From: Parasulfuritortus sp037439465
GTDB lineage: Bacteria > Pseudomonadota > Gammaproteobacteria > Burkholderiales > Thiobacillaceae
NCBI GenBank assembly: GCA_037439465.1
Contig: JBBIVX010000003.1
Location: forward strand, 62,001 to 126,000
Direction of reading: 5' to 3'
DNA: 64,000 nt
This document shows positions 44,858 through 54,162 of this stretch, in pieces; within the stretch, counting starts at the first letter, position 1; the number at the start of each line of letters is the position of its first letter. Made by a program: the position numbers and the translations under genes. The notes under the pieces were generated by a model that was not told where the DNA came from, did no database searches, and saw only the letters and a program-made list of their open reading frames with translations.

Positions 44858-45798
44858 GCCGCCGCCTCTTTTTCGAGGGCGTCGATGAACCTGGCCGCCA
44901 CGTCGAAGCCGGTCTGCGCCGCGATCTCGCGAAAGCAGGTGGGACTGGTGACGTTGATCTCGGTCAGCCGCTCGCCAATCACATCCAGGCCGACCAGGAG
45001 CAATCCTTCCGCCCACAGCGCCGGTCCCAGTGCCGCGGCGATCTCCCGGTCGCGCGCCGTCAACGGCCGCGCCACGCCGGTGCCGCCGGCGGCAAGATTG
45101 CCGCGCGTCTCGCCAGGGGCGGGCAGACGCGCCAAGACATACGGCACCGGCTCGCCAGCGATGAGCAGCAGGCGTTTGTCGCCGGCGGCAATCTCGGGCA
45201 GGTAGCGCTGCGCCATCACCATGCGCGTCCCAAGCCTCGTCGCCGTCTCCAGGATGACGCCCAGATTGACGTCGCCGTCGCGCAGGCGAAAGATGCCGCT
45301 GCCGCCCATGGCATTGAGCGGCTTCACCACGATGTCGCCTTGCTCCGCCAAAAAACGGCGGATTTCGCTGCCCAGACTGCTCACCAGGGTAGGCGGGGCA
45401 AATTGCGGGAAGCGGGCGATGGCCAGCTTTTCGTTGAAATCGCGCAGCGCCCGCGGCCGATTATAGATGTGAGCACCTTCCCGCTCCGCCATTTCCAAGA
45501 GGTAAGTGGCGTTGAGGTAGGCCTCGTCGAAGGGGGGATCCTTGCGCATCAGCACCGCGTCGAGGTCGGATAGCGGCTGCCATTCTGCAGTGGCGGCGGC
45601 GCACCAGTCCGGCGTCGCGCCGGTCAGGGCAAGGCGCGTCATCCATGCCAGCACCCTGCCGTCGCGCCAGGCCAGTTCGTCCGCGGTACAGGCGTAGAGA
45701 GTATGGCCACGTCGATCCGCCTCGACCATCATGGCGTAGGTGGAGTCCTTGACTATCTTGAAGCTCGCCAGCGGGTCGGCGACGAACAGCAGTTTCAT
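44854..45798 (-). CDS. gshB: Glutathione synthase
   Basis: Second step of glutathione synthesis: gamma-glutamylcysteine plus glycine. The 314-residue product has the prokaryotic pre-ATP-grasp domain (MKLLFVADPLASFKIVKDST) and an ATP-grasp domain with DIVVKPLNAMGGSGIFR, EINVTSPTCFREI and GLDVIG motifs. ATG at 45798 overlaps the gshA stop in ATGA, so the two enzymes are coupled. Confidence 0.96.
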   Translation of the reverse strand: MKLLFVADPLASFKIVKDSTYAMMVEADRRGHTLYACTADELAWRDGRVLAWMTRLALTGATPDWCAAATAEWQPLSDLDAVLMRKDPPFDEAYLNATYLLEMAEREGAHIYNRPRALRDFNEKLAIARFPQFAPPTLVSSLGSEIRRFLAEQGDIVVKPLNAMGGSGIFRLRDGDVNLGVILETATRLGTRMVMAQRYLPEIAAGDKRLLLIAGEPVPYVLARLPAPGETRGNLAAGGTGVARPLTARDREIAAALGPALWAEGLLLVGLDVIGERLTEINVTSPTCFREIAAQTGFDVAARFIDALEKEAAA

Positions 45799-47093
45799 GG
45801 TGACGGCGGGTTGAATTCGGGATCGCTGTCTTCCAGCTCGATGGCCGCCGCCAGGGCGGCCAGGCGGGCAAGCACGCCATAGGTGTAGAAACGGTTCACA
45901 GGTGCGTCCGGGTCGGCATGACGGTCCGGCAAGGTGCAAGCCTCATCGAAGGCCAGGGGTACGAAGTGCATGCCTGGGGCGTTGAGGCTCTCGTCGATGC
46001 CGCGGCTGGTATGTACCCGGTAGAAGCCGCCGATGACGAAGTGGTCGATCATGTAAACCACCGGCTCGGCCACGGCCGCGTCGATGCTCTCGAAGGTGGG
46101 AACGCCCTCCTGGATCAGCACCTGGCGCACCGCCAGGCCCTCCTTCACCACCGCCATCTTGTTGCGTGTCCGGCGGTTGAGGTCACGAACGTCGTCGGGC
46201 GATTTCACCGTCATGATGCCCATGCCATAGGTGCCGGCGTCGGCCTTGACGATGACGAAGGGGGGGGCGTCAATGCCGTATTCGGCGTATTTCCGGCGTA
46301 TCCTCGAGAGCAGATCGGCGACATGACTGACCAGACATTCCTCGCCCAGCCTCTCCTGAAAATCCACCTCGCCGCAGAAGGAGAAATAGGGATCGATCAA
46401 CCAGGGATCGATACCGACCAGGCGGCCGAAGACATCGGCCAGGTCGGCGTAAGCGCGGAAATGGTTGGACTTGCGGCGCACCGCCCAACCGGCGTGCAGC
46501 GGCGGCAGCAGGGTCTGGTCGGGGTCGAGGCCCTTGAGCGGGCCGGGAATGCCGGCCGAGAGATCGTTGTTAAGCAGCACCGCGCATGGGTTGAAGTCGT
46601 CCACCCACAACCTGTCGCCCTCGCGCCGTACCGGCTCAAGCTTGAGCACGCCGCCGTCTGGCAAGTCGAGTATCAGCGGTTCCGCGAGGTCGGGGATCAG
46701 GCTGCCGATGCGCACGGTCAACCCGGTCTTGCGCAGTATCTCGGCCAGGGCCGCCACATTTTGCAGATAATATAAATTGCGGGTGTGATTCTCCGGGATC
46801 AGCAGTAAACGCTGGGCCGACGAACACATCTTCTCCACCGCCACCTGGGCGGCCTGCACCGCCAGCGGCAGGAAGGCCGGGTTAAGGTTGTTGAAGCCGC
46901 CGGGGAAGAGGTTGGTATCCACCGGCGCCAGCTTGAAGCCGGCATTGCGCAGATCGACCGAGGAATAGAATGGTGTGGCATGCTCTTGCCATTGCAGACG
47001 GAACCAGTGTTCGATCGCGGGCTGGGCGGCGATGATGCGTTTTTCCAGGTCGGGCAGCGGGCCGCTGAGGGCGGTTGTGAGATGAGGGACCAT
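45795..47093 (-). CDS. gshA: Glutamate-cysteine ligase, ferrooxidans/betaproteobacterial type
   Basis: First step of glutathione synthesis. The 432-residue protein belongs to the lineage-specific GshA family first defined in Acidithiobacillus, unrelated in sequence to E. coli GshA. Recognisable segments are FYSSVDLRNAGFKLAPVDTN, LFPGGFNNLN, VKADAGTYGMGIMTVKSP and FVIGGFYRVHTSRG. It is the first gene of the minus-strand operon and is divergent from trmL (45 bases between starts). Confidence 0.93.
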   Translation of the reverse strand: MVPHLTTALSGPLPDLEKRIIAAQPAIEHWFRLQWQEHATPFYSSVDLRNAGFKLAPVDTNLFPGGFNNLNPAFLPLAVQAAQVAVEKMCSSAQRLLLIPENHTRNLYYLQNVAALAEILRKTGLTVRIGSLIPDLAEPLILDLPDGGVLKLEPVRREGDRLWVDDFNPCAVLLNNDLSAGIPGPLKGLDPDQTLLPPLHAGWAVRRKSNHFRAYADLADVFGRLVGIDPWLIDPYFSFCGEVDFQERLGEECLVSHVADLLSRIRRKYAEYGIDAPPFVIVKADAGTYGMGIMTVKSPDDVRDLNRRTRNKMAVVKEGLAVRQVLIQEGVPTFESIDAAVAEPVVYMIDHFVIGGFYRVHTSRGIDESLNAPGMHFVPLAFDEACTLPDRHADPDAPVNRFYTYGVLARLAALAAAIELEDSDPEFNPPSP

Positions 47094-47137
47094 GCGCGCT
47101 CGCTACAATGTACTTCCGTGATTGTAATGCAAGGCCC

Positions 47138-47599
47138 ATGTTCCATATTGTCCTCTACCAGCCGGAGATTCCCCCCAATAGCGGCAACATCATTCGCCTA
47201 GCGGCCAATACCGGCTGCCGCCTGCATCTGGTCGAGCCGCTTGGTTTCGCCCTCGACGACCGCCAACTGAAGCGGGCCGGGCTGGATTATCACGAATATG
47301 CCGCGCTAACGGTGCATGCCGACTGGGCGGCGGTGCGCCAGGCGCTGCCGGGGCGCTGGTTCGCCTTCACCACTCAGGGCGCGCGTCATTGCCACGCGGC
47401 CGCCTTCCTGCCGGGCGACACACTCTTGTTCGGCCCCGAGACGCGCGGCCTGCCAGCGGCCATACTGGCGGAATTCGCGCCCGACCAACGCCTGCGGCTG
47501 CCCATGCGGCCGCAAAGCCGCAGCCTGAACCTTTCCAATGCGGTCGCCGTGGCCGTGTTCGAGGCCTGGCGTCAGAATGGCTTCGACAGTGCCATTTAA
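47138..47599 (+). CDS. trmL: tRNA (cytidine/uridine-34-2'-O)-methyltransferase
   Basis: Methylates the wobble ribose of tRNA-Leu isoacceptors. The 153-residue product is a minimal SPOUT enzyme: PEIPPNSGNIIRLAANTGC at the start, LFGPETRGLP and LPMRPQSRSLNLSNAVAVAV at the C-terminal knot. The ATG at 47138 is used; upstream extension adds no homology. The next gene starts 12 bases later. Confidence 0.95.
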   Translation: MFHIVLYQPEIPPNSGNIIRLAANTGCRLHLVEPLGFALDDRQLKRAGLDYHEYAALTVHADWAAVRQALPGRWFAFTTQGARHCHAAAFLPGDTLLFGPETRGLPAAILAEFAPDQRLRLPMRPQSRSLNLSNAVAVAVFEAWRQNGFDSAI

Positions 47600-47611
47600 G
47601 GAGGGGGCAGC

Positions 47612-50600
47612 ATGACCAACGCGCCTTACGCACGCCACCAGCGCGCCACGCTGGCCCCTCCATTGGCGGCCGCCACCCTCCCCTGGTGGCTGCTCTACAT
47701 TGGCTTTGTGGTTTATGGGAGCCTGGTGCCACTGAATTTTCAGCCGCTCCCGTGGGATCAGGCTTGGGAGATGTTCCGGCACATCCGGCAGCTCGACGTC
47801 GGCACCCAGGGACGTGCCGACTGGGTAGCGAACGGTGTGCTCTACGTACCCGTCGGTTTTCTCGGCGTCACCACCCTGGCGCGTTTCAGGACGCCTCTCG
47901 CCCTGGGCTTGGCATTACTCGCCGTGCTTTTGTTTTCGTTCAGCCTGGCGGTGACGGTGGAATTCACGCAACTGTTTTTCCCGCCGCGCACGGTCTCCCT
48001 CAACGACCTCTCGGCCGAATTCATCGGCAGCCTGCTGGGAGCCGTCTTCGCGGCGCGTTGGTCGGATCGCTTCAGGTCGTTGCTTGCCACGCTGACGGGC
48101 GCCCCGGAGCGCCTGCAAGCCCGCTTACTCAAGGCCTACGCGCTCGCCTACCTCGCCTTCAGCCTGTTTCCCTACGATTTCCTGGTATCCCCCGCCGAGG
48201 TCGAGATGAAGTGGCATTCGGGCGGCTGGGGCTGGTTCATCGCGTCAGAGTCCATGCACGGCGGCTTTACCCTCATCTTCGCCAAGCTGTGCGCTGAGGC
48301 CCTGGCCGTCGTGCCCCTCGGCTGGAGGCTCTGTCAAATGCGAGGCGCACGGCGCCCGTGCCCATCCGGCCAGACACTTTTCGCTGGCGCGGCGCTGGGG
48401 CTGATGATCGAGATGGCTCAATTTTTCATCGTTTCCGGTATCAGCCAGGGCCTGTCCGTACTGACGCGCGCGGCCGGGATGTATCTGGGCGCGCGGCTTT
48501 GGCATCGCCGCACAGATCTGAACACGTTGCGCCTCGCGTCCTCGATCCGGCGCTACGCTTTGCCCATGGTCCTGCTTTATCTTCTCGCTCTGGCGGCGGT
48601 TTATGGCTGGTTCGAGCATCGCTGGCTGGGCGTCAACGCCGCCATGGACACCCTCGACACGCTGCATTTCCTCCCCTTTTATTACCATTACTACACAACC
48701 GAGCAGGCGGCGTTGCTGAGTTTTACCTCCGTTTGCCTGATGTACGCGCCCCTGGGCCTGCTAGCCTGGGCGACCCTGGCCTCTCCCGGACTGGCGCTGT
48801 GGCTGGCGCTCGCCATAGCCGGGGGCATGGAAACGAGCAAGCTCTTCCTCGCCGGCCTCCACCCCGACCCCACCAACCTCATCATCGCCGCCTTTGCCGC
48901 CTGGGCGACGGCGAAGCTGGCGAAACGGCTCGCCTCGGCCGCGACCATGGCCACTGAAGACGCGCCGCGCCCTACCATGCCGCCGGCGGCGACGGCAGCA
49001 CTTGGGCGCCACCGTTCCCATGGCAGCGCAAAAGCGGCCTATGGGCATGAAGGGCTGGCCGCAACCGCCTCGGCGGCCAAGCTTGAAAGGCCGTCGTGGA
49101 TCGGTTACTCCGTCCTGGTCGCGTGCCTGGCGGCGGCCGGCTGGGGAGTGGCGACCTTCCCCAGCCAACCCGCCCTGCTCGGCCTGCTGCTCGCCGGCCA
49201 AGCGGCCCTGGTCTGGTACCGGCCGCCGTTACTGCTCGTCGTCGTTCCCGCCGCTCTGGCGCTTTTCGATCTCGCGCCCTGGAGCGGGCGCTTCTTTTTC
49301 GACGAGTTCGATCTCCTTCTTCTGACCAGCGTCGCCGTGGTTTATGTGCGCTTACCTCCTTCGCCACGGCAGACAAAGGGCGACAAACCGTTCTGCGCCC
49401 TTGCCGCCTTGCTGGGCCTTTCCTATGCCATTGCCGCCGCCCGCGGCCTGTGGCCCTGGCAAATGCCCGAGGCCGACACCTTCAGCCACTACTACAGCCC
49501 TTATAACGCGCTGCGCATCGCCAAGGGGGCAATCTGGGCCTTCCTGCTCTATGGCCTTCTCGGGCGGATGGCGGCTGCCGGACACGATGTCCGCCGCCTT
49601 TTCGCCTGGGGTCTGGTCGTCGGGCTGGCGGGCACGGTGGCCGTGATCGTCTGGGAGCGCCTTGCCTTCCCAGGGTTATTCAATTTCACCGATGTCTACC
49701 GGGTGACCGGACCCTTCTCACAGATGCACATCGGCGGAGCCGATATCGAGACTTATCTGACGCTATCGGCACCATTTCTGGTGGTGCTGCTGTTTGAAAA
49801 ACACCGATGGACAACAAGGCTGATCGGCACGGCATTGCTGGTGGGCGCCACCTATGGGGTGATGGTCACCTTCTCGCGGATTGGTTATGCGGCCTATGCC
49901 ATCGCACTGGCACTCGCCCTGGCGCTGGCAACGGCCCCCGCGGGCAATCTCAAACGGTGGCCTTCCCAGCGTGGTCTGGCCGCCGCCGCACTGGCGGCGT
50001 TGGCCCTCGCGGTGGCGTTTCCCATACTCAAAGGCCCGTTTACCCAGGCGCGTCTCGCCCAGACAGGGGGCGATCTGGGAATACGCCTGGCCCATTGGTC
50101 CGACGCCTTGCGGATGCGCGACCCCGGCTGGTCCACGGCACTGTTCGGGATGGGGCTGGGCCGCTACCCGGAAACCCATTATTGGCGCAGCTCCGAAAAC
50201 CGCGCCGCCACTTACCGTCTTGCCGCAGAGGGCGACAACACCTTCCTGCGCCTGGGATCTGGCAGCCCGCTTTATCTGGAGCAGTTCGTCGCGATACGGC
50301 CGCAGCGGGGCTATACCCTCAGCCTGAACGCCCGCAGCGCACAACCCGGCACCCACATCACCGTCTCGCTCTGTGAGAAGTGGTTGCTCACTTCTGCGCG
50401 TTGCGCCTTCACATCTAGCTTAATTACGGGGAACGGGCGCTGGCAGCCGCTCCAGGTCCTCTTGTCATCGGCTGACGTGGGCAGCGGCCCATGGTACCGC
50501 GCCCGCCCCGTAAAGCTGTCGCTCTTCACGGCCAGCGCCCAGGCTGTGGTAGACGTGGACGACCTGCGCCTGCGCGACGAAGCGGGGGGCGACCTGTTGC

Positions 50601-50971
50601 GCAACGGGGATTTTACGCAGGGATTGGACCGGTGGTTCTTCAGCGTCGACAACGACAGGCCATGGCATATCTGGAGCCTGCCGCTTCAAGTGCTGTTCGA
50701 TCAGGGCTGGCTGGGGGTGATCGCCCTGGCCCTTATCGTTGCGCTCGGCGTATGGCGGACCGCTGGCGCAGCCTGGCGCGGCGACAGCATGGCCGGCGCA
50801 CTGCTCGCTGCCAGCCTTGGCTTCCTGGCGATCAGCACCCTCGACAGTCTGGTGGACAGCCCGCGGCTGCTCATGCTATTCCTGCTGCTCAGCGGACTCG
50901 GCGCGCGGACCGGTATGGACATTGGTGCCCAAGGTCAGGGTTGCGGGAAACCGCCGCCGCCCAAATCTTGA
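47612..50971 (+). CDS. Giant membrane protein: three VanZ-like modules fused to an O-antigen-ligase-like domain
   Basis: A 1119-residue membrane protein with a strong AAGGAGGGGG ribosome site. Residues about 25-155, 180-300 and 310-440 each look like a VanZ-type helical module; diagnostic pieces are VEFTQLFFPPRTVSLNDLSA, EMAQFFIVSGISQGLSVL and GGMETSKLFL with HPDPTNL. A polar linker (about 445-490) leads to an O-antigen ligase/polymerase-like helical region (about 495-800) with conserved GPFSQMHIGGADIETYL and TFSRIGYAAYA. A large periplasmic domain with beta-rich, CBM-like sequence (about 850-1000) and four final helices follow. It probably acts on a cell-surface polysaccharide or lipid-linked sugar, but the substrate is unknown; no glycan cluster surrounds it. 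Confidence 0.75.
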   Translation: MTNAPYARHQRATLAPPLAAATLPWWLLYIGFVVYGSLVPLNFQPLPWDQAWEMFRHIRQLDVGTQGRADWVANGVLYVPVGFLGVTTLARFRTPLALGLALLAVLLFSFSLAVTVEFTQLFFPPRTVSLNDLSAEFIGSLLGAVFAARWSDRFRSLLATLTGAPERLQARLLKAYALAYLAFSLFPYDFLVSPAEVEMKWHSGGWGWFIASESMHGGFTLIFAKLCAEALAVVPLGWRLCQMRGARRPCPSGQTLFAGAALGLMIEMAQFFIVSGISQGLSVLTRAAGMYLGARLWHRRTDLNTLRLASSIRRYALPMVLLYLLALAAVYGWFEHRWLGVNAAMDTLDTLHFLPFYYHYYTTEQAALLSFTSVCLMYAPLGLLAWATLASPGLALWLALAIAGGMETSKLFLAGLHPDPTNLIIAAFAAWATAKLAKRLASAATMATEDAPRPTMPPAATAALGRHRSHGSAKAAYGHEGLAATASAAKLERPSWIGYSVLVACLAAAGWGVATFPSQPALLGLLLAGQAALVWYRPPLLLVVVPAALALFDLAPWSGRFFFDEFDLLLLTSVAVVYVRLPPSPRQTKGDKPFCALAALLGLSYAIAAARGLWPWQMPEADTFSHYYSPYNALRIAKGAIWAFLLYGLLGRMAAAGHDVRRLFAWGLVVGLAGTVAVIVWERLAFPGLFNFTDVYRVTGPFSQMHIGGADIETYLTLSAPFLVVLLFEKHRWTTRLIGTALLVGATYGVMVTFSRIGYAAYAIALALALALATAPAGNLKRWPSQRGLAAAALAALALAVAFPILKGPFTQARLAQTGGDLGIRLAHWSDALRMRDPGWSTALFGMGLGRYPETHYWRSSENRAATYRLAAEGDNTFLRLGSGSPLYLEQFVAIRPQRGYTLSLNARSAQPGTHITVSLCEKWLLTSARCAFTSSLITGNGRWQPLQVLLSSADVGSGPWYRARPVKLSLFTASAQAVVDVDDLRLRDEAGGDLLRNGDFTQGLDRWFFSVDNDRPWHIWSLPLQVLFDQGWLGVIALALIVALGVWRTAGAAWRGDSMAGALLAASLGFLAISTLDSLVDSPRLLMLFLLLSGLGARTGMDIGAQGQGCGKPPPPKS

Positions 50972-51009
50972 GCCCCACCCATGGCCCCATTACCGAGACA
51001 GTGCTCACC

Positions 51010-51411
51010 TCAGGGACAACTGGTGCTGCCGGTAAGGATGGCGGCGCCGCCCACGACCTCACCGCCCCCAGTGCAGAAGCTGTATGGGCCGCCCGCCGGA
51101 CCATGTACGCTGTAGGTGAAGCTGGCGCCGCCTGTATAACTGTATGTGACAGTGTCATTAGCGATACTCCAGCCTCCCACCTGTGCCGTTGGGTCGGCTG
51201 GGTCGCTGGGACCCTTCTTGAAATCCCAAAGTGCGCCGCCTGCCCGATGTTGCTCCTGCCACTTATCGGCGCCCCGCGTGGCGCAGACGGTGTTACCCGA
51301 GAGCAGTGACGTCAGGGCGGCGCCAGTGATCTGGGGGTCTGAACAGGCCGCCATCGCCCCCCCGGGAATCCCAGCAAGCAAGACGATACTTGTCATCATC
51401 AATCGCTTCAT
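51010..51411 (-). CDS. Small secreted protein with four cysteines
   Basis: A 133-residue protein of unknown family. It has a clear Sec signal peptide (cleavage after AMA, near residue 21) and a strong AAGGAGAG site before the ATG. The mature part has four cysteines (Cys23, Cys43, Cys113, Cys132), enough for two disulfides, a WQEQHRAGGALWDFKKG stretch and a glycine-rich beta-like C-terminal half (GGASFTYSVHGPAGGPYSF). I do not recognise a function. It is convergent with the VanZ-fusion gene and is preceded by an A/T-rich promoter region. Confidence 0.7.
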   Translation of the reverse strand: MKRLMMTSIVLLAGIPGGAMAACSDPQITGAALTSLLSGNTVCATRGADKWQEQHRAGGALWDFKKGPSDPADPTAQVGGWSIANDTVTYSYTGGASFTYSVHGPAGGPYSFCTGGGEVVGGAAILTGSTSCP

Positions 51412-51656
51412 AACCCTCTCTCCTTTCGCATGAAGAATGCAGATGCCAATCCACAGTATGGGTTGAGTTGCAGCAATTTTCGCGCCAATTTATTTTTTAT
51501 TTTTATATCAATAAGATATTTTGCAGTACTGGTCAATCCAGGCTGTCAGTGTAAGCCTTTCCGACAGCACACCGGTTCAGCGGCGGGCGGTGATGCGTCA
51601 TGACGGGTCGACGCCCAGAAAGGCAGGACAAAGAGGCGAATGCAAGCCTTCCCTAT
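51412..51656. other. A/T-rich spacer before gpsA; upstream region of the small secreted protein
   Basis: No gene is seen. The part 51475-51540 is much richer in A and T than the rest of the window. On the minus strand TTGACC (near 51533) is followed 17 bases later by TATTGA, a possible sigma-70 promoter for the secreted four-cysteine protein; a TATAAAA stretch follows. The composition could also mark a nucleoid-protein binding site. Confidence 0.4.
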
Positions 51657-52646
51657 TCAGGCCCTCTCGTCCTTGATTTCTCGATTCAACAGCGCCATCA
51701 CGGCTTCCTTGGGCGGCATTTCCTGATCGAGGATGGCGCGCACCGCCTCGGTGATGGGCATTTCCACACCCAGTTCGCGCGCCAGCCGGCTGACCTCGCG
51801 GGCGGTGGTGACGCCTTCGGCGACGTGGCCGAGATCACGCAGTATGCCTTCCAGGCTTTCGCCACGGGCGAGCTTGAGTCCCACCTGGCGGTTGCGTGAC
51901 AGTTCGCCGGTGGCGGTGAGGATGAGGTCGCCCATGCCGGACAGGCCCATGAAGGTTTCCAGGCGTCCGCCCAGTCGCTGCCCCAGGCGGGTGATCTCGG
52001 CCAGGCCGCGGGTGAGCAGGGCGGCGCGTGCGTTGAGGCCGAACCCCAGGCCATCGGAAATGCCGGCCGCGATGGCGATGACATTCTTGACTGCACCACC
52101 CACCTCGACACCGGTCAGGTCCGTGCTGGAATATAGACGCAGGCGGGGACGGTGCAGGGCCTGCACGGCCTGGCGCGCGAACTCGCCGTCGAAGGCGGCC
52201 AGGGTGAGCGCCGCGGGCTGCCCGGCCGCCACTTCTTGGGCAAAGCTCGGGCCAGACAGGGCCGCCGCGGTGGAGTCAGGCGGCCACTCCTCGGCCAGCA
52301 CCTCATGCGCCAGTTTCATGGTGCCAGTTTCGAAGCCCTTGCACAGCCAGATGAGCGGTGGCGTCACGCCGAGTTCGCGCACTTGCCGCAGCAGGTTACG
52401 AAAGCCGGCGGTGGGAACGGCGGCGATCAAATAAACAGCCGCATCGACCGCCGCCGCCAGGTCAGCAGTGGCAGACAGGCGCCCCGGCAGGGCGAAACCA
52501 GGGAGATAACGAGCATTGACGCGGTCGCGCGCCAGGGCGGCGGCCTGTTCCGGGCGACGTGTCCAAAGAGTGACTTCGGCCTGATCAGCAAGGCGGATGG
52601 CCAGAGCGGTGCCCCAGGCCCCCGCCCCTAACACCGCAATGTTCAT
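51657..52646 (-). CDS. gpsA: NAD(P)H-dependent glycerol-3-phosphate dehydrogenase
   Basis: Makes sn-glycerol-3-phosphate from dihydroxyacetone phosphate for phospholipids. The 329-residue product begins with the Rossmann motif IAVLGAGAWGTALA and has the catalytic region GVEVGGAVKNVIAIAAGISDGL plus GLSGMGDLILT. It is the last gene in the conserved order rhodanese-grxC-secB-gpsA, which also occurs in E. coli. Confidence 0.96.
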   Translation of the reverse strand: MNIAVLGAGAWGTALAIRLADQAEVTLWTRRPEQAAALARDRVNARYLPGFALPGRLSATADLAAAVDAAVYLIAAVPTAGFRNLLRQVRELGVTPPLIWLCKGFETGTMKLAHEVLAEEWPPDSTAAALSGPSFAQEVAAGQPAALTLAAFDGEFARQAVQALHRPRLRLYSSTDLTGVEVGGAVKNVIAIAAGISDGLGFGLNARAALLTRGLAEITRLGQRLGGRLETFMGLSGMGDLILTATGELSRNRQVGLKLARGESLEGILRDLGHVAEGVTTAREVSRLARELGVEMPITEAVRAILDQEMPPKEAVMALLNREIKDERA

Positions 52647-52656
52647 GGCTGGTCTG

Positions 52657-53133
52657 TCAACCAGCCGGCTGTTGCGCCGCCGCCTGTGGCGCGGCCTGCT
52701 GTTGGGCGCGCTGCTGGAGGTACATCGCCTCGAAGTTCATCGGCTGCAACAGCATGGGCGGGAAGCCGGCGCGCAGGATGGCTTCCGACACCGTCTCGCG
52801 CGCATAAGGGTAGAGGATATTGGGGCAGCCCACTGCCAGCATGGGCTCCAGGGCTTCGGCGGGGATGTTCTCGGCGCGAAAGATACCGGCCTGCTGTGCC
52901 TCCACCAGAAAGGCGGTCTTGTCACCAATCTTGGCGCTGACCGTGATGGTCAGCACGGTCTGGTAGATGTTTTTATCGATAGCCTCGCTGCGGTTTTGCA
53001 GTTGCACGTCGATGGCGGGTGCCTCGCGTTCGAGATAGATTTGCGGGGCGTTGGGCACCTCCACGGAAAGGTCCTTGACGAAGATCTTCTCGATATTGAA
53101 GACCGGGGCGGCCGGCTGTTGGGGTTCACTCAT
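52657..53133 (-). CDS. secB: Protein-export chaperone SecB
   Basis: Cytosolic tetrameric chaperone that keeps pre-proteins unfolded and delivers them to SecA. With the ATG at 53133 it has 158 residues. Family stretches FNIEKIFVKDLSVEVPNAP, CPNILYPYARETVSE and GGFPPMLLQPMNFEAMYL are clear, and the C-terminal tail is Gln/Ala-rich instead of the zinc-binding-like tail. gpsA follows ten bases later. Confidence 0.95.
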   Translation of the reverse strand: MSEPQQPAAPVFNIEKIFVKDLSVEVPNAPQIYLEREAPAIDVQLQNRSEAIDKNIYQTVLTITVSAKIGDKTAFLVEAQQAGIFRAENIPAEALEPMLAVGCPNILYPYARETVSEAILRAGFPPMLLQPMNFEAMYLQQRAQQQAAPQAAAQQPAG

Positions 53134-53208
53134 TTTGGCTTTCCAGGAAGTAGGGAAAATAAAAAAGCGGCCCATTATAGCCGCTAGCGGTTTGGGCCGG
53201 CCCGGCGT

Positions 53209-53466
53209 TCAGGCGGCCAGCAAAGGGTCCAAGCCGCCGGCCGCATCGAGAGCGGAGAGGTCGTCGAAGCCGCCGATGTGGCGCTCGCCGATGAAGACCT
53301 GCGGCACAGTGCGGCGGCCGGTGCGACGCATCATCTCCTCACGCTGGGCGGGGTCGAGATCGACACGTATCTTCTCGATGGCGGTCACGCCTTTACTGTT
53401 CAGCAACTTCTCCGCCATCTGACAATAGGGGCAGACGGCGGTGCAGTACATACTCACTGTGGGCAT
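53209..53466 (-). CDS. grxC: Glutaredoxin 3
   Basis: Dithiol glutaredoxin, 85 residues, active site CPYC (Cys11, Cys14) and the TVPQVFIGERHIGGFDD glutathione-site segment. It reduces protein disulfides and mixed disulfides using glutathione, which is made by the gshAB genes in this window. The rhodanese gene lies one base upstream on the same strand. Confidence 0.95.
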   Translation of the reverse strand: MPTVSMYCTAVCPYCQMAEKLLNSKGVTAIEKIRVDLDPAQREEMMRRTGRRTVPQVFIGERHIGGFDDLSALDAAGGLDPLLAA

Positions 53467-53467
53467 G

Positions 53468-53881
53468 TTATTTCTCCTTGGGCAGGCCTGCCTGCTCCCA
53501 GGCGACGATGCCGCCGGACAGGTTGTGAACGTTGTCGAAGCCGGCGCGGCGCAACAGCCCGCAGGCATGGCCGGAACGGTTGCCGGTGCGGCAAACGGCG
53601 ACGATGGGTTTGTCTTTGAACTTTTCCAGTTCGCCCAGGCGGTTCTTCAATTGGGCCAGGGGGATATGCTTGGCCTTGGGGATGCGACCGTCGGCGAATT
53701 CGGAGTCCTCGCGCACGTCGAGCACCAGGGCGTCGTCATGGTTGAACAGCATGACGGCTTGTTGCGGACCGATCTGCTTGATACCTGAGAGCCGGCCGAA
53801 CACGGCGTTTCCGCCCATCAACATGAAGCCGGAAAAGGCCGCGAGCAGGATCAGCCAAATGTTTTGTACGACGAAATCCAT
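53468..53881 (-). CDS. Membrane-anchored rhodanese (YibN-like)
   Basis: A 137-residue protein with an N-terminal hydrophobic helix (about 5-28) and a single rhodanese domain. The active-site loop is CRTGNRS, with the Cys at about 97 as the persulfide-carrying residue. It resembles YibN, which precedes grxC-secB in E. coli. It could hand sulfane sulfur to thiols or detoxify persulfides at the inner face of the membrane. It is part of the longer run that starts at the ArsR regulator. Confidence 0.92.
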   Translation of the reverse strand: MDFVVQNIWLILLAAFSGFMLMGGNAVFGRLSGIKQIGPQQAVMLFNHDDALVLDVREDSEFADGRIPKAKHIPLAQLKNRLGELEKFKDKPIVAVCRTGNRSGHACGLLRRAGFDNVHNLSGGIVAWEQAGLPKEK

Positions 53882-53937
53882 CCATGACCTCGGGCAAAAA
53901 ACGGAAAGGGCGCCAAGTTTACCGCCCGCCGCACAAG

Positions 53938-54162
53938 TTAGCAGCAGGAACCGCCGGCCTCTTTGAAGCCCAGCTTCTTGAGGATAGTCACCAGCGGGCA
54001 GAGGTTAGTGAACCCCGACTGGAACAGGTTGAGGCCGACGAAGGCGGTGAACCACAACCAGGAAAGCTGACTCAAGTCGACCGTGCCGCCGATATGCGCG
54101 AGCGTCAAGGAAAACAAGATGAAAAAACCGGCGACGATGCGGACGATGCGTTCGATGCTCAT
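53938..54162 (-). CDS. DUF2892 membrane protein
   Basis: A 74-residue protein with two hydrophobic helices (about 6-25 and 33-52) and the family stretch GLNLFQSGFTNLCPLVTILKKLGF, ending in a Cys pair (GGSCC). The same domain forms the membrane part of YgaP, a rhodanese of the inner membrane; here it is a separate gene beside the rhodanese. Its ATG overlaps the stop of the RND pump gene, so it is translated from the same message. Confidence 0.9.
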   Translation of the reverse strand: MSIERIVRIVAGFFILFSLTLAHIGGTVDLSQLSWLWFTAFVGLNLFQSGFTNLCPLVTILKKLGFKEAGGSCC

